A program made the position numbers and the translations under genes. Under the pieces are notes generated by a model. That model had not been told where the DNA came from, made no database searches, and worked only from the letters and a program-made list of their open reading frames with translations. A stretch of DNA of 64,000 nucleotides from CAVSRC01 sp963785065. Its GTDB lineage: Bacteria; Pseudomonadota; Alphaproteobacteria; Rhizobiales; Kaistiaceae. Location: positions 248,001 through 312,000 of the forward strand of contig CAWATX010000004.1 in assembly GCA_963785065.1 (NCBI GenBank), given 5' to 3'. Below, one piece after another: positions 17,345 through 26,332 of this stretch (the stretch's first letter is position 1; every line of letters starts with the position of its first letter).

Positions 17345-17605
17345 ATGAAGACGAGCAAACGCAACATCCTGATGACCGTGGCTTTCGCAGTCACCGTGGC
17401 CGCCGGCCTCACCGGACTGTCGATGGCAGGCCAGAGCAAGGAATCGAACCTCGATCAGGCCTGTGTCCACGCCACCTGGCCGATGATCCCGGCGCAGTGC
17501 CTGGAAGGTGCCGACAGCACCCGCACGGTGCGCACGGTGGCCACCCGCACGGCCGTCGCCGGCCCCGAGACCGTGACCGAGCGCTTCGCGCTTGCCTTCA
17601 ACTAG
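17345..17605 (+). CDS. Small secreted protein with a Cys pair
   Basis: 86-residue exported protein: signal peptide (MKTSKRNILMTVAFAVTVAA, residues 1-29), then a short mature part with two cysteines (QACVHATWPMIPAQCLEGA) and a Thr/Arg/Val-rich tail. ATG 17345 is preceded by AAGGGGG. The C-x9-PAQC-L pattern is familiar from small exported rhizobial proteins of unknown function. A second small exported protein follows at 17733. Confidence 0.75.
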   Translation: MKTSKRNILMTVAFAVTVAAGLTGLSMAGQSKESNLDQACVHATWPMIPAQCLEGADSTRTVRTVATRTAVAGPETVTERFALAFN

Positions 17606-17732
17606 CCCGATTTTCGCCAAGCCGCTGCCGCCTCGCTGAACGCCACATGAACGGGTCTATCCGGAACCATTCAGCTTCGATGGTGTTCAATAGCCAAGTT
17701 CAAACGGCACGGGAAAGCGAAGGAGACCTGAG

Positions 17733-17954
17733 ATGACCCTTAAGCTTCACTCGACCATTCTGGCAACCAGTCTGGCCGCGACGCTCGCCGTCGGATTCGC
17801 CAGCGTAGCGGTTGTCGCCAAGCACGACGAGAGCGTGGCGCCGAAGGGCGACCGCCTGCCGATCGCGCTTACCGCCGCGCCTGCCTCCGACTATGTCACC
17901 GTCGAAACCCGCCGCGACGGCGTCTCCGAGCTTGCCCGCGTTCCCGTGAACTAG
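17733..17954 (+). CDS. Small secreted protein
   Basis: 73-residue protein with a signal peptide (MTLKLHSTILATSLAATLAVG, cleavage about residue 29, AVVAK) and a short mature tail with DRLPIALTAAPASDYVTVETRR. AAGGAG lies before the ATG. No cysteine in the mature part and no known domain. Followed by a strong terminator. Confidence 0.7.
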   Translation: MTLKLHSTILATSLAATLAVGFASVAVVAKHDESVAPKGDRLPIALTAAPASDYVTVETRRDGVSELARVPVN

Positions 17955-17992
17955 TTTGAACTGACCTCCCAGACTGACCTCCCGTCCTGTCT

Positions 17993-18030
17993 CCGCCGGC
18001 CCTTACCCCAGGGGCCGGCGGCTTCTTTTT
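17993..18030 (+). terminator. Rho-independent terminator (copy A of a repeated element)
   Basis: Perfect 10-base stem CCGCCGGCCC/GGGCCGGCGG with a nine-base loop and a TTCTTTTT tract at 18023-18030. It ends the small secreted-protein transcript. The same hairpin with its flank recurs at 19181-19215 and 22411-22449. Confidence 0.85.
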
Positions 18031-18082
18031 CAGCGAGGGTGCCCGGCGAGCTGTTTCCCCTACGTGCGGGCGGTCTCTGTGG

Positions 18083-18580
18083 TCAGAGCAGCGCATCGAT
18101 CTCCTGCGTCAGCGCCTCCGGCTCAACCGCCGGGGCGAAGCGTTCGACCACCTTCCCGCTTCTGTCGACAAGGAATTTGGTGAAGTTCCACTTGATCGCC
18201 TCGCTGCCTAGCAAACCAGGCGCGGTGCTTTTGAGCCAATCGTAGAGCGGGCTTGCCGAAGGACCGTTGACGTCGATCTTGGCGAACATCGGAAAGTCGA
18301 CGTGGTAGGTGAGCTTGCAGAAGCTGGCAATCTCGGCAGCGTCGCCCGGTTCCTGTTCGCCGAACTGATTGCACGGAAAGCCAAGCACCACGAGGCCGCG
18401 GTCACGGTAGTCACGATATAGCGCTTCGAGCCCTTCATATTGCGGTGTGAAACCACATTTGCTGGCCGTGTTGACGATCAGCATCACCCGGTCGCGGAAG
18501 GTGTCCAGCTTGACCTCCCGGCCATCGATATCGCGTACGGTGAAGTCGTAGATGGTGGTGGCTTGTTCGACAGCGGTCAT
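18083..18580 (-). CDS. Thiol (glutathione-type) peroxidase
   Basis: 165-residue peroxidase of the glutathione peroxidase family with a cysteine, not selenocysteine, as peroxidatic residue: Cys42 in NTASKCGFTPQYEGLEALY. The other family marks GFPCNQFGEQEPG and WNFTKFLVD are present. It reduces organic and hydrogen peroxides, probably using thioredoxin or glutathione. ATG 18580 is chosen over 18592 to fit the family. It lies eight bases after an OhrR-like regulator gene, with which it forms an operon. Confidence 0.92.
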   Translation of the reverse strand: MTAVEQATTIYDFTVRDIDGREVKLDTFRDRVMLIVNTASKCGFTPQYEGLEALYRDYRDRGLVVLGFPCNQFGEQEPGDAAEIASFCKLTYHVDFPMFAKIDVNGPSASPLYDWLKSTAPGLLGSEAIKWNFTKFLVDRSGKVVERFAPAVEPEALTQEIDALL

Positions 18581-18588
18581 TCTTCGTC

Positions 18589-19092
18589 TCATTGGCTGGT
18601 GTGGATGTTGGCGCCATGGCCGCCCGGCAATGCGATTTGTGCCAGCCGGTCGACCAGAGCGGTCGTCAGATCGTGAAGCGCCGCGCCGTCGCCGTCGCCC
18701 ATGCCGATGCGGGCGGCGAGCGCTGCGGGGACGTGTTCGGCCTTGCGCCTCAGCGCAGCACCGCGCCGGGTGAGCGCAACCAGGACCCGCCGCTCGTCGC
18801 TGACATCCCGCTGCCGCGTGACGAACCCTGCCTGCTCCATGCGCTTCAGCAGCGGAGTCAGCGTCCCGTTGTCGAGGTGGAGGCAGTCACGCAGTTCGCC
18901 GACCGAGGCGGTCTTCCGCTGCCAGAGCAACAACATCACCAGATATTGCGAATAGGTCAGCCGAAGTGGCGTCAGCAATGGCCGGTAGAGCCGCTGCAGC
19001 AGGTTTGTCGCGGCATATAGCGGAAAGCAGATCTGGCGGTCGAGCCGCAGCCGGTCGTGCTCCGGATTCGGTGTTGCGGTGCTTGTCGCCAT
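18589..19092 (-). CDS. ohrR: OhrR-like MarR-family organic peroxide sensor
   Basis: 167-residue winged-helix repressor. Cys22 in LDRQICFPLYAATNLLQRLY occupies the position of the reactive cysteine of OhrR, and the wing (DVSDERRVLVALTRRG) is typical of the family. It should release DNA when this cysteine is oxidised by organic hydroperoxides. ATG 19092 is used because upstream codons overlap a promoter palindrome. The downstream gene is a thiol peroxidase instead of the usual ohr, an arrangement that still fits peroxide defence. Confidence 0.88.
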   Translation of the reverse strand: MATSTATPNPEHDRLRLDRQICFPLYAATNLLQRLYRPLLTPLRLTYSQYLVMLLLWQRKTASVGELRDCLHLDNGTLTPLLKRMEQAGFVTRQRDVSDERRVLVALTRRGAALRRKAEHVPAALAARIGMGDGDGAALHDLTTALVDRLAQIALPGGHGANIHTSQ

Positions 19093-19134
19093 CGCAGTCT
19101 CTCGGTATTTCGTCGAATGTTTGCATCCCAATAT

Positions 19135-19146
19135 ATGGCTAGCCAT
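19135..19146. promoter_or_regulatory. Palindrome in the ohrR promoter
   Basis: ATGGCTAGCCAT, a perfect 12-base palindrome 43 bases before the ohrR start. On the minus strand it sits between TTGAAA (a good -35) and TATTGG (a possible -10) with 17-base spacing, so a bound repressor would block RNA polymerase. Autorepression by OhrR is the natural guess. Confidence 0.5.
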
Positions 19147-19180
19147 TCTTTTTCAAGATGCCGCGGTGGGCTCCGCATCG

Positions 19181-19215
19181 GGCCCTTACCCCGGGGGCCG
19201 GCGGCTTCTTTTTCA
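19181..19215 (+). repeat. Displaced copy of the terminator element (copy B)
   Basis: The loop and right arm plus T tract are almost identical to copy A (17993-18030), including cccttacccc, ggggccggcggc and ttctttttca, while the left arm is degraded. No plus-strand gene ends here, so it is not serving an adjacent transcript. It stands as a direct repeat of copy A on the other side of the peroxidase/ohrR pair. Confidence 0.65.
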
Positions 19216-19220
19216 CGCGG

Positions 19221-20099
19221 TCAGGCCGCGGCGGCGGCCGCCATGCCGTCCAGTTCGGCCAGCGCGTCGGCCGGCAAAGCGAGATCGGCGGCCGCCAGGT
19301 TCTCGCGCAGGTGGGCGAGCGACGAGGTGCCCGGGATCAACAGGATGTTGGGCGCGCGGTGCAGCAGCCAGGCAAGCGCCACCTGCATGGGCGTCGCACC
19401 CAGCCGGTGAGCGACCGCATCGAGGCTCGCCGACTGCAAGGGGCTGAAGCCGCCCAGCGGGAAGAACGGCACGTAGGCGATGCCATCGCGCGCAAGCTCG
19501 TCGATCATCGTATCGTCATCGCGGCGGGCGACGTTGTAGAGGTTCTGCACGCAGACGATCTCCGCGATCCGCCGTCCCTCGGCGAGTTGCGTCGGGGTGA
19601 CGTTGCTCAGCCCGATATGGCGGATCAAGCCCTCCTTCTGCATCTCGGCGAGGGTGCCCACCTGTTCGCCGATTGGCCCCTCCTCCGGCGCGTTGACGCC
19701 GTGGATGCTGCGGAAGTTGACCACGTCGAGCCCATCCCTGCCGAGATTGCGCAGGTTGTCGTGGACGGCCTGGCGCAGTTCGGCCGGCGCGTTTGCCGGC
19801 AGCCAGGCACCCTTGTCGTCGCGCCGCGCACCGATCTTGGTGACGATGACGAGATCGTCCGGATAGGGATGAAGCGCCTCGCGGATGATCTGGTTGGTGA
19901 CGTGCGGGCCGTAGAAGTCGCTGGTGTCGATGTGGTTGACGCCGCTTTCCACCGCTTCGCGCAGCACGGCGATCGCCGCATCGCGGTCCTTGGGTGGGCC
20001 GAAGACGCCGGGCCCCGCAAGCTGCATGGCGCCGTAGCCGAGCCGCTTCACGGTGCGGTCACCCAACTGGAACGTACCTGATTTGTTGACGCTGCTCAT
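19221..20099 (-). CDS. Aldo/keto reductase
   Basis: 292-residue NADPH-dependent AKR barrel. It has HIDTSDFYGPHVTNQ (Asp and Tyr of the catalytic tetrad), VTKIG (Lys) and the C-terminal cofactor segment LLIPGTSSLAHLRENLAAA. AGGAGACAGGC precedes ATG 20099. Probable general aldehyde or ketone reductase. It is divergent from the LysR gene at 20202, which is likely its regulator. Confidence 0.9.
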   Translation of the reverse strand: MSSVNKSGTFQLGDRTVKRLGYGAMQLAGPGVFGPPKDRDAAIAVLREAVESGVNHIDTSDFYGPHVTNQIIREALHPYPDDLVIVTKIGARRDDKGAWLPANAPAELRQAVHDNLRNLGRDGLDVVNFRSIHGVNAPEEGPIGEQVGTLAEMQKEGLIRHIGLSNVTPTQLAEGRRIAEIVCVQNLYNVARRDDDTMIDELARDGIAYVPFFPLGGFSPLQSASLDAVAHRLGATPMQVALAWLLHRAPNILLIPGTSSLAHLRENLAAADLALPADALAELDGMAAAAAA

Positions 20100-20201
20100 G
20101 CCTGTCTCCTGTGGCTCGTGGACTGAGGGGCGTGAGATAGGTGCTTTGCCGCTGAACGATAACCGGCTATAACCTGCACGGATTGTGCGGATTTGCGGAC
20201 A

Positions 20202-21101
20202 ATGACGGCAGATTTGGCAGATCTCAACGCTTTCGTCGCGGTGGCGCGTGCCGGCGGTTTCCGTGACGCCGCCCGCACCAGCGGGATAAGCGCCTCGGGC
20301 CTCAGCGAGGCCGTGCGCCGGCTGGAAGCGCGGCTGGGCGTCCGCCTGCTCAACCGGACGACCCGCAGCGTCGTGCCGACCGAGGCGGGCCAGGGCCTGC
20401 TCGACCGGCTCGGCCCGGCGCTGAGCGAGGTCGAGTCGGCGCTCGACGTGGTCAACACCTATCGCGACAAGCCGGTCGGCACGCTCAAGCTCAATGTCCC
20501 GGTCAGCGCGGCGCGGCTGGTCCTGCCCGCCATCCTGCCGCCCTTCATGGCCGCCTATCCCGACATCCGCCTGGAGATCATCGCCGAGGACAGCTTCGTC
20601 GACGTCATCGCCGCCGGCTGCGACGCCGGCATCCGCTATGGCGAGCGGCTGGAGCAGGACATGATCGCGGTGCCGATTGGGCCGCGCACCCAGCGCTATG
20701 CCGCCGCCGCCGCGCCCGCCTACCTCGACCGGCACGGACGGCCGCAGCATCCGCGCGACCTGCTCGATCACATCTGCCTGCGCGGCCGCTTCGAGAGTGG
20801 CGCCATGCATGCCTGGGAGTTCGAGCGCGAGGGCGAGATCGTTGTGGTCGACCCTCCGGCCGCCCTTATCGCCCAGTCGGGCGGAATCGCCGATCTAGCC
20901 GTCGATGTCGCGGTCGCCGGCGGAGGCATCGTGGGGCTCTTCGAGGACTGGCTGCGTCCGCATCTCGACAGCGGCGCTCTGGAGCCCGTGCTGGAAGACT
21001 GGTGGGAGCGCTTCCCCGGCCCCTTGCTCTACTATCCGGGGCGGCGCCTGGTGCCGGCTCCACTCAGGGCCTTCATCGATTTCATCAAGGCGTCGCCCTG
21101 A
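20202..21101 (+). CDS. LysR-family transcriptional regulator
   Basis: 299-residue LTTR. The winged HTH is at residues 4-62 (LNAFVAVARAGGFRDAARTS, then LSEAVRRLEARLGVRLLNRTTRSV), followed by the periplasmic-binding-like effector domain (PVSAARLVLPAILPPFMAAYPDI). Start at ATG 20202. It is divergent from the aldo/keto reductase gene; the 102-base gap would hold their shared control site, including an imperfect dyad ATAACCGGCTAT near 20159. Belongs to the CrgA/DmlR-like subgroup by general look. Confidence 0.9.
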   Translation: MTADLADLNAFVAVARAGGFRDAARTSGISASGLSEAVRRLEARLGVRLLNRTTRSVVPTEAGQGLLDRLGPALSEVESALDVVNTYRDKPVGTLKLNVPVSAARLVLPAILPPFMAAYPDIRLEIIAEDSFVDVIAAGCDAGIRYGERLEQDMIAVPIGPRTQRYAAAAAPAYLDRHGRPQHPRDLLDHICLRGRFESGAMHAWEFEREGEIVVVDPPAALIAQSGGIADLAVDVAVAGGGIVGLFEDWLRPHLDSGALEPVLEDWWERFPGPLLYYPGRRLVPAPLRAFIDFIKASP

Positions 21102-21313
21102 CGCTTCTTGCCAGGCGCCGTTGCCTCCGGATCGGCAATGCGAACGGCCGCCCGACTCTCCTCGAGGTTGCCCGGTGGCGCAACGACGCTAGACTTCCCT
21201 TTCGCATGATTGATCCCCTGCCCTTCCTTGGCCCTGGCACTGCACTCCATCACTGCGCATGCACGCATGACGGCGCCGGGTCGCCACCTCAGCCTCTTTT
21301 TGGGAGAGAGTAG

Positions 21314-22375
21314 ATGAAATACCGCTATCTCGGCCGTTCCGGCCTGTTGGTGTCGCGCATATGCCTCGGCACGATGACCTTCGGCAACAAGCAATGGGGC
21401 TGCGACCAGGAGACCTCCACGTCCATCGTGCAGCGCTTCGTCGAAGGCGGCGGCAACTTCATCGACACCGCCGACATGTATAGCGGCGGCGAGTCGGAGA
21501 AGATGCTCGGGCAGGCGCTCAAGGAGCACCGGCGCGACACGCTGGTGATCGCCACCAAGTGCTGGTTTCCGAGCGATCCGGCGGTGACCGCGCGCGGCCT
21601 GTCGCGCAAGCACATCGTCGAATCCTGCGAGGCCAGCCTCAAGCGCATGGACGTCGACTATATCGACCTCTACCAGTTCCATGGGCCCGATCCCTATACG
21701 CCGATCGAGGAAAGCCTGCGTGCCGCCGACGACCTGATCAGCGCCGGCAAGATTCGCTATCTCGGCTGCTCCAATTTCTATGGCTGGCAGATCGCCAAGA
21801 CCAACGGCGTCGCCGCGCTCAAGGACTATGAGCCGCTGGTCTCCGCCCAGCATCTCTACAACCTGCTGCGCCGCGACATCGAGCGCGAGATCCTGCCCGC
21901 CTGCGACGACCAGGGCCTCGGCATGATCTGCTGGAGCCCGCTGGCCGCCGGCATGCTCACCGGCAAGTATCGCAACCAGAGCCAGCCCGACGCGCAGTCG
22001 CGCATGGGCATCCAGGCATCGATCACCATGCCGCGCTACTGGTTCGATGACGCACTCAAGCTGATCAATCTGGTCGTCGAGATCGCCGGCAAGCTCGACA
22101 AGACGCCGAGCCAGGTGGCGCTCGCCTGGTTGCTCGGCGACCACCGCGTCACCGCTGCGATCGTCGGCGCCCGCCGTGTCGCGCAGATCGAGGAGAACCT
22201 CGTCGCCGGCGATTTCGATCTGCCGGACGAGAGCCGCCAGCAGCTCACCGACGCCATGCCGCTGAACCTTGGCTACCCCTATGAGTGGATGGCGACAGCC
22301 TACCCCAACACCTTCGGCAAGGCCGAGTTCGAGCCGGTCCACACCGCGCGGCTGCCCTTCTCCGCGCACTCATGA
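21314..22375 (+). CDS. Aldo/keto reductase (YajO/AKR11-14-like)
   Basis: 353-residue AKR. Catalytic residues are seen in NFIDTADMYSGGESE (Asp/Tyr), IATKCWF (Lys) and DYIDLYQFHGPD (His); the cofactor segment is AAIVGARRVAQIEENL near the C-terminus. A GGGAGAG site lies before the ATG. Not clearly paralogous to the AKR at 19221 beyond the fold. It ends before terminator copy C. Substrate unknown. Confidence 0.9.
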   Translation: MKYRYLGRSGLLVSRICLGTMTFGNKQWGCDQETSTSIVQRFVEGGGNFIDTADMYSGGESEKMLGQALKEHRRDTLVIATKCWFPSDPAVTARGLSRKHIVESCEASLKRMDVDYIDLYQFHGPDPYTPIEESLRAADDLISAGKIRYLGCSNFYGWQIAKTNGVAALKDYEPLVSAQHLYNLLRRDIEREILPACDDQGLGMICWSPLAAGMLTGKYRNQSQPDAQSRMGIQASITMPRYWFDDALKLINLVVEIAGKLDKTPSQVALAWLLGDHRVTAAIVGARRVAQIEENLVAGDFDLPDESRQQLTDAMPLNLGYPYEWMATAYPNTFGKAEFEPVHTARLPFSAHS

Positions 22376-22410
22376 AACCGTACTCGGCCGTTGGCCAATT
22401 CGTCCTGTCT

Positions 22411-22449
22411 CCGCCGGCGCTTACCCAGGAGCCGGCGGCTCTTCCTTTC
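22411..22449 (+). terminator. Terminator (copy C of the repeated element)
   Basis: Stem CCGCCGGC/GCCGGCGG with a 12-base loop followed by a pyrimidine-rich tract (tcttccttt). The preceding 14 bases (cgtcctgtctccgc region) are also shared with copy A, so the resemblance reaches beyond the hairpin. It lies between convergent genes. Confidence 0.75.
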
Positions 22450-22465
22450 GCCGAGACAGCGTCAG

Positions 22466-24214
22466 TCAGTCCTCCAACCCCGCCTTGCGCAGGCCTTCGA
22501 GCACGAGGTCCAGATGCTCCGGACGCCGATAGACCGCCACCGCGCGCGCCCGGTCCAGCGAGAAATCGGGGCTGATCCGCCGGGCCTCGGCCAGGGCTTC
22601 CCGTGCCAGGGCGTCTTCCCCGAGTTGCCCATAGGCAGCGGCAAGAAAGAACTGTGGCGGCAGGGCGTGCGGATTGCGGGTGACGCTCCGCCTGATCGAT
22701 TGCGCGGCATCGGCAAAGCGGTGCATCGCGAATTGCGCCATGCCGACATAGAGCGGGTAGTAGAACGGGTAGAACGGATCGAGGCGCATTGCCTTCTCGA
22801 TCAGCCCCTCGACCGGCTCGGGCTCGCCTGAAAACAGCAGTGTGCCGGCAAAGTTGGCATAGGCCGCGGCATTGCCGGGCTCGACGTCGAGCCAGCGTTT
22901 CGCTGCAGCAAGCGCCTTGTCGTGTTGCCGCATGAACTGATGAACCGAGGTCAGCGCCTCATAGACCAGTGGCAACGCCGGATCGAGGCGTTCGGCGGTC
23001 TGTGCCGAGGTGAAGGCCCGGTCGAGCGCCTCCGGTACGCCAAAGAACCAGTCCTGCACCTGGGTTTCGGCAAGTCCCGCATAGGCCTCGGCATAGTCCG
23101 GAGCGAGCGTGATGGCCTTGGCATAGAGCTCCTGCGCGGCCTTGTTGCCCTCCTTCGAGAACAGCCGATATTGCTCGCGGGCGCGCAATACGCAGTCGTA
23201 GGCGTCGGTGTTTTCCGGCTCCACGCGCGCCGCCGGGGCGAGCTTGCTGTCGGTCAGCTGCACCTTGAGCGCGCGCACGATGTGTTCGGTGACGTCATCC
23301 TGTACGGCGAAGATATCGGCGAGGTCGCGATCGTAGCGTTCCGCCCACACATGCCCGCCCGAACCACCGTCGATGAGCTGCGCCGTCACACGAACCCGCT
23401 GCCCAGCCTTGCGCACGCTGCCTTCGAGAACGTAGCGCACGCCAAGATCGCGGCAGACGTCCTGGACCTTGGTTGCCTTGCCCTTGTAGGTGAAGGTCGA
23501 GTTGCGCGCGATGACGAGGAGCGCCGGCAATCGCGACAGCTCGGTGATAATGTCCTCGGTGATGCCGTCGGCGAAATAATCCTGCTCGGGGTCGGCGCTC
23601 ATATTGTCGAAGGGCAGCACTGCGACAGACGGCTGCTCCATTGCCTGCGGGCGATGCGCAGCGCTCTGCGCCGCCGGTCCGGCTGATGCGACTGCGGCGT
23701 CGTCGACCTGGATATGCCAGATGTCGACTGGCTCGGGAATGTTCTTGAGCTGCCGCGCGCCCATCGCCACCAGTTCGGCATCGACCTTGCCGCGCACCTG
23801 CTCGTAAACGGCGCGCGAGATGCATACGCCACCGGCCGGCGCCAGCGGTTCCAGCCGCGCCGCGATATTGACGCCGTCGCCGAGAATGTCGTCACCGTCG
23901 ATGACGATGTCGCCGACATTGATCCCCATGCGCAAGCGCAGCCGGCGGTCTTCGGGGTCTCCGGCGCCGCGCTCGTGCATGTCGGTCTGAATGATGAGCG
24001 CCGCACGCACCGCCGCGACCGCCGAAGGAAACTCGATCAGGAATCCGTCGCCCATGGTCTTGATCAGGCGCCCGCCGGCGGCGGTGATCCTTGGGTCGAT
24101 GACTTCGGCGCGCAGCGCCCGCAGGCGCGTGACGACGCCTTCTTCATCGGCAGCCATCTGGCGGCTGAAGCCGACGACATCTGCGACGAGGATGGTGGTC
24201 AGGCGTCGGTCCAT
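22466..24214 (-). CDS. Class III adenylate/guanylate cyclase with TPR domain
   Basis: 582-residue soluble protein. The N-terminal cyclase domain (1-185) keeps the metal ligands Asp12 and Asp56, Lys52 for purine recognition, and the transition-state residues Asn116/Arg120 (GDGVNIAAR), so it should be active, most likely making cAMP. A middle segment (VLPFDNMSADPEQDYFADGI, about 205-330) is the FlgO/TolB-like module often found in this architecture, followed by several TPR repeats (345-570). ATG 24214 starts the cyclase domain directly. Convergent with the aldo/keto reductase. Confidence 0.9.
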   Translation of the reverse strand: MDRRLTTILVADVVGFSRQMAADEEGVVTRLRALRAEVIDPRITAAGGRLIKTMGDGFLIEFPSAVAAVRAALIIQTDMHERGAGDPEDRRLRLRMGINVGDIVIDGDDILGDGVNIAARLEPLAPAGGVCISRAVYEQVRGKVDAELVAMGARQLKNIPEPVDIWHIQVDDAAVASAGPAAQSAAHRPQAMEQPSVAVLPFDNMSADPEQDYFADGITEDIITELSRLPALLVIARNSTFTYKGKATKVQDVCRDLGVRYVLEGSVRKAGQRVRVTAQLIDGGSGGHVWAERYDRDLADIFAVQDDVTEHIVRALKVQLTDSKLAPAARVEPENTDAYDCVLRAREQYRLFSKEGNKAAQELYAKAITLAPDYAEAYAGLAETQVQDWFFGVPEALDRAFTSAQTAERLDPALPLVYEALTSVHQFMRQHDKALAAAKRWLDVEPGNAAAYANFAGTLLFSGEPEPVEGLIEKAMRLDPFYPFYYPLYVGMAQFAMHRFADAAQSIRRSVTRNPHALPPQFFLAAAYGQLGEDALAREALAEARRISPDFSLDRARAVAVYRRPEHLDLVLEGLRKAGLED

Positions 24215-24706
24215 GAACGTTCCCGGCGTCACGAAACGGCGCCTCGGCCGGGGGAGTGTGCGGCAAGGTGAGCGCGGCGACAAGCCAAGGCCGAACGAGG
24301 AGCCCGAAGTGTGCGTCAGTCTGGATGAGACCGGGCCGCACGCCGGATTCCGACCTCAGGTTGCGACGCCTGTTGCAGACCCACGGCCGCCGGGGCTGGT
24401 GCGACGTCGATGACCCGAAGCGGCCGGGCGCGAGCGTCCTGGCGCGCGAATTTTGCGCCAAATCAACGCATCTCACCCACAGAGACCTACCGTACCGCCG
24501 CGAATTGGCGCGAGGACGGCCATGCTTCATTCTTGGGGCCGCACCGGTCTTCACGGTCGTCCAGCGGATGCCGGTGTGTGTTCGCTTGGCGAAGACAATC
24601 CCCTACGTGCCGCTGCTCCCGAACCTCAGCGACCATGCCCCGGTCGACACCAGGGTGGCGTCGCCCCGTATGGCTTCGAAGCGACCTCCGATAGTTCATC
24701 GATACC
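24215..24706. other. Intergenic region with no supported gene
   Basis: 492 bases between the divergent cyclase and exporter genes. It presumably holds both promoters. I find no strong hairpin, repeat or family-like peptide; two short AT-containing dyads around gcgcgaatt (24446 and 24496) are the only structure seen. Confidence 0.5.
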
Positions 24707-26299
24707 ATGAGCGTCACGGATTCCCTTGGGCGCCCCTTCATCGAGGTGAAGCACCGCGGCCTCATCACCCTGTCGGCGATGATCTCTCAGATCATGGTCA
24801 TGCTCGACATGACCATCGCCAATGTCGCCCTGCCCCACATGCAGGCGAGCCTCGGTGCCGATCAGGAAACCATCACCTGGGTGCTGACCTCCTATGTCGT
24901 CGCCCAGGCGATCATGACGCCGATCACCGGCTGGCTGTCCGACAATATCGGCCGCAAGCGGCTGTTCGTCATCTGCGTCGCCGGCTTCGTCACGTCGTCA
25001 GCCTTGTGCGGCACCGCTCTCGGCCTCGGCGAGATGGTGGTCTTCCGCATCCTGCAGGGCGCCTTCGGCGCCGCGCTCGCGCCCCTGTCGCAGTCGGTGT
25101 TGCTCGACATCAACCCGCGCGAGCGCTACGGCCAGGCGATGGCGATGTGGGGCATGGGCATCATGGTGGCGCCGATCGTCGGGCCCGTCATCGGCGCCTA
25201 TCTCACTGAAAACTTCAACTGGCGCTGGGTGTTCTACATCAACGTGCCGGTCGGTATGGCTGCGCTCACCGGCGTGCTGCTGTTCATGCCGGATACGGTG
25301 CGGCGCTTCCGCAATTTCGATTTCCTCGGCTTCGGCATGCTCGCGGTCGCTGTCGGCGCGCTGCAGATCATGCTCGACCGCGGCGCCCAACTCGACTGGT
25401 TCCACTCGGCCGAGATCCTGATCGAGACCGGGATCGCCATCTCGGCGGCATGGATATTCCTGGTCCATACCGTCACCCACCACGAGCCGTTTCTCGACCG
25501 ACGCCTGTTTGTCGATCGCAACTATACCTCGTGCCTCGTTCTGATCTTCACGATCGGCGTCATTCTTCTCGCCACCATGGCTCTCCTGCCCCTGATGCTC
25601 CAGAACCTCATGGGCTATCCGGTGATCACCGTCGGTCTGGTGCTGGCGCCGCGTGGGTTCGGCACGATGGCGGCGATGGTGATCGTCGGCCGCCTGGTCG
25701 GCAAGGTCGACCCGCGCCTGCTGGTCGGCTTCGGCCTGTCGATGACGGCCTTCGCGCTTTACCAGATGACCGGATTCGACACCGCCATGGATTCATGGCC
25801 GCTGGTCATCTCGGGCATCACCCAGGGCTTCGGCCTCGGCTTCGTCTTCGTGCCGCTGTCGACCATCGCCTTCCGCACGCTCGACCCGCGCCTGCGGACC
25901 GAGGCGTCAAGTCTGTTCAACCTCGTCCGCAGCATCGGGTCCGCGATCGGCATCTCGATCATGGCGGCGCTGCTGGCGTCCAACATGCAGGTCAACCACG
26001 CCGATCTCGCCCAGCAGATCAGCCTGTTCAATCCGAACCTGCCGCTGATCGGCCTGAACCCGGCAATGCTGGCGACGGCGGCGGGCGCGCAGACGCTGGC
26101 CCAGTTGAACGGCCTGGTCACCCAGCAGGCGGCGATGATTGCCTATGTCGACGACTTCAGGGCGATGTTCGTGATCACCTTGTGCGCCCTGCCGTTGCTG
26201 CTGATTCTGGGCCAGAGGAAAGCGGCCACGCCGTCGGCCGCTCCCGCCCGACAGGCACAGGACCAGGAGGCTGAGCCGGCCGGCGCGTTGGTCGAGTAG
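24707..26299 (+). CDS. DHA2-family MFS multidrug exporter (EmrB/QacA type)
   Basis: 530-residue major-facilitator protein with about 14 membrane helices. Family motifs are present: the helix-1 motif D1-like LDMTIANVALPHM, motif A GWLSDNIGRKRLF, and motif C-like GPVIGAYLTENFNWRWVFYINVP. It exports drugs or toxic compounds by proton antiport. No EmrA-type adaptor or TetR/MarR regulator is adjacent. Confidence 0.93.
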   Translation: MSVTDSLGRPFIEVKHRGLITLSAMISQIMVMLDMTIANVALPHMQASLGADQETITWVLTSYVVAQAIMTPITGWLSDNIGRKRLFVICVAGFVTSSALCGTALGLGEMVVFRILQGAFGAALAPLSQSVLLDINPRERYGQAMAMWGMGIMVAPIVGPVIGAYLTENFNWRWVFYINVPVGMAALTGVLLFMPDTVRRFRNFDFLGFGMLAVAVGALQIMLDRGAQLDWFHSAEILIETGIAISAAWIFLVHTVTHHEPFLDRRLFVDRNYTSCLVLIFTIGVILLATMALLPLMLQNLMGYPVITVGLVLAPRGFGTMAAMVIVGRLVGKVDPRLLVGFGLSMTAFALYQMTGFDTAMDSWPLVISGITQGFGLGFVFVPLSTIAFRTLDPRLRTEASSLFNLVRSIGSAIGISIMAALLASNMQVNHADLAQQISLFNPNLPLIGLNPAMLATAAGAQTLAQLNGLVTQQAAMIAYVDDFRAMFVITLCALPLLLILGQRKAATPSAAPARQAQDQEAEPAGALVE

Positions 26300-26332
26300 A
26301 GGTCCCGCCGGACAGGACGCGACGGCGAGAGC

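Noticed and set aside
21226..21246. Sigma-54-like GG-N10-GC spacing (TTGGCCCTGGCACTGCA) before the aldo/keto reductase at 21314
   Set aside because: The TGGCAC element is mismatched (TGGCCC) and no enhancer-binding protein gene is near; likely chance.
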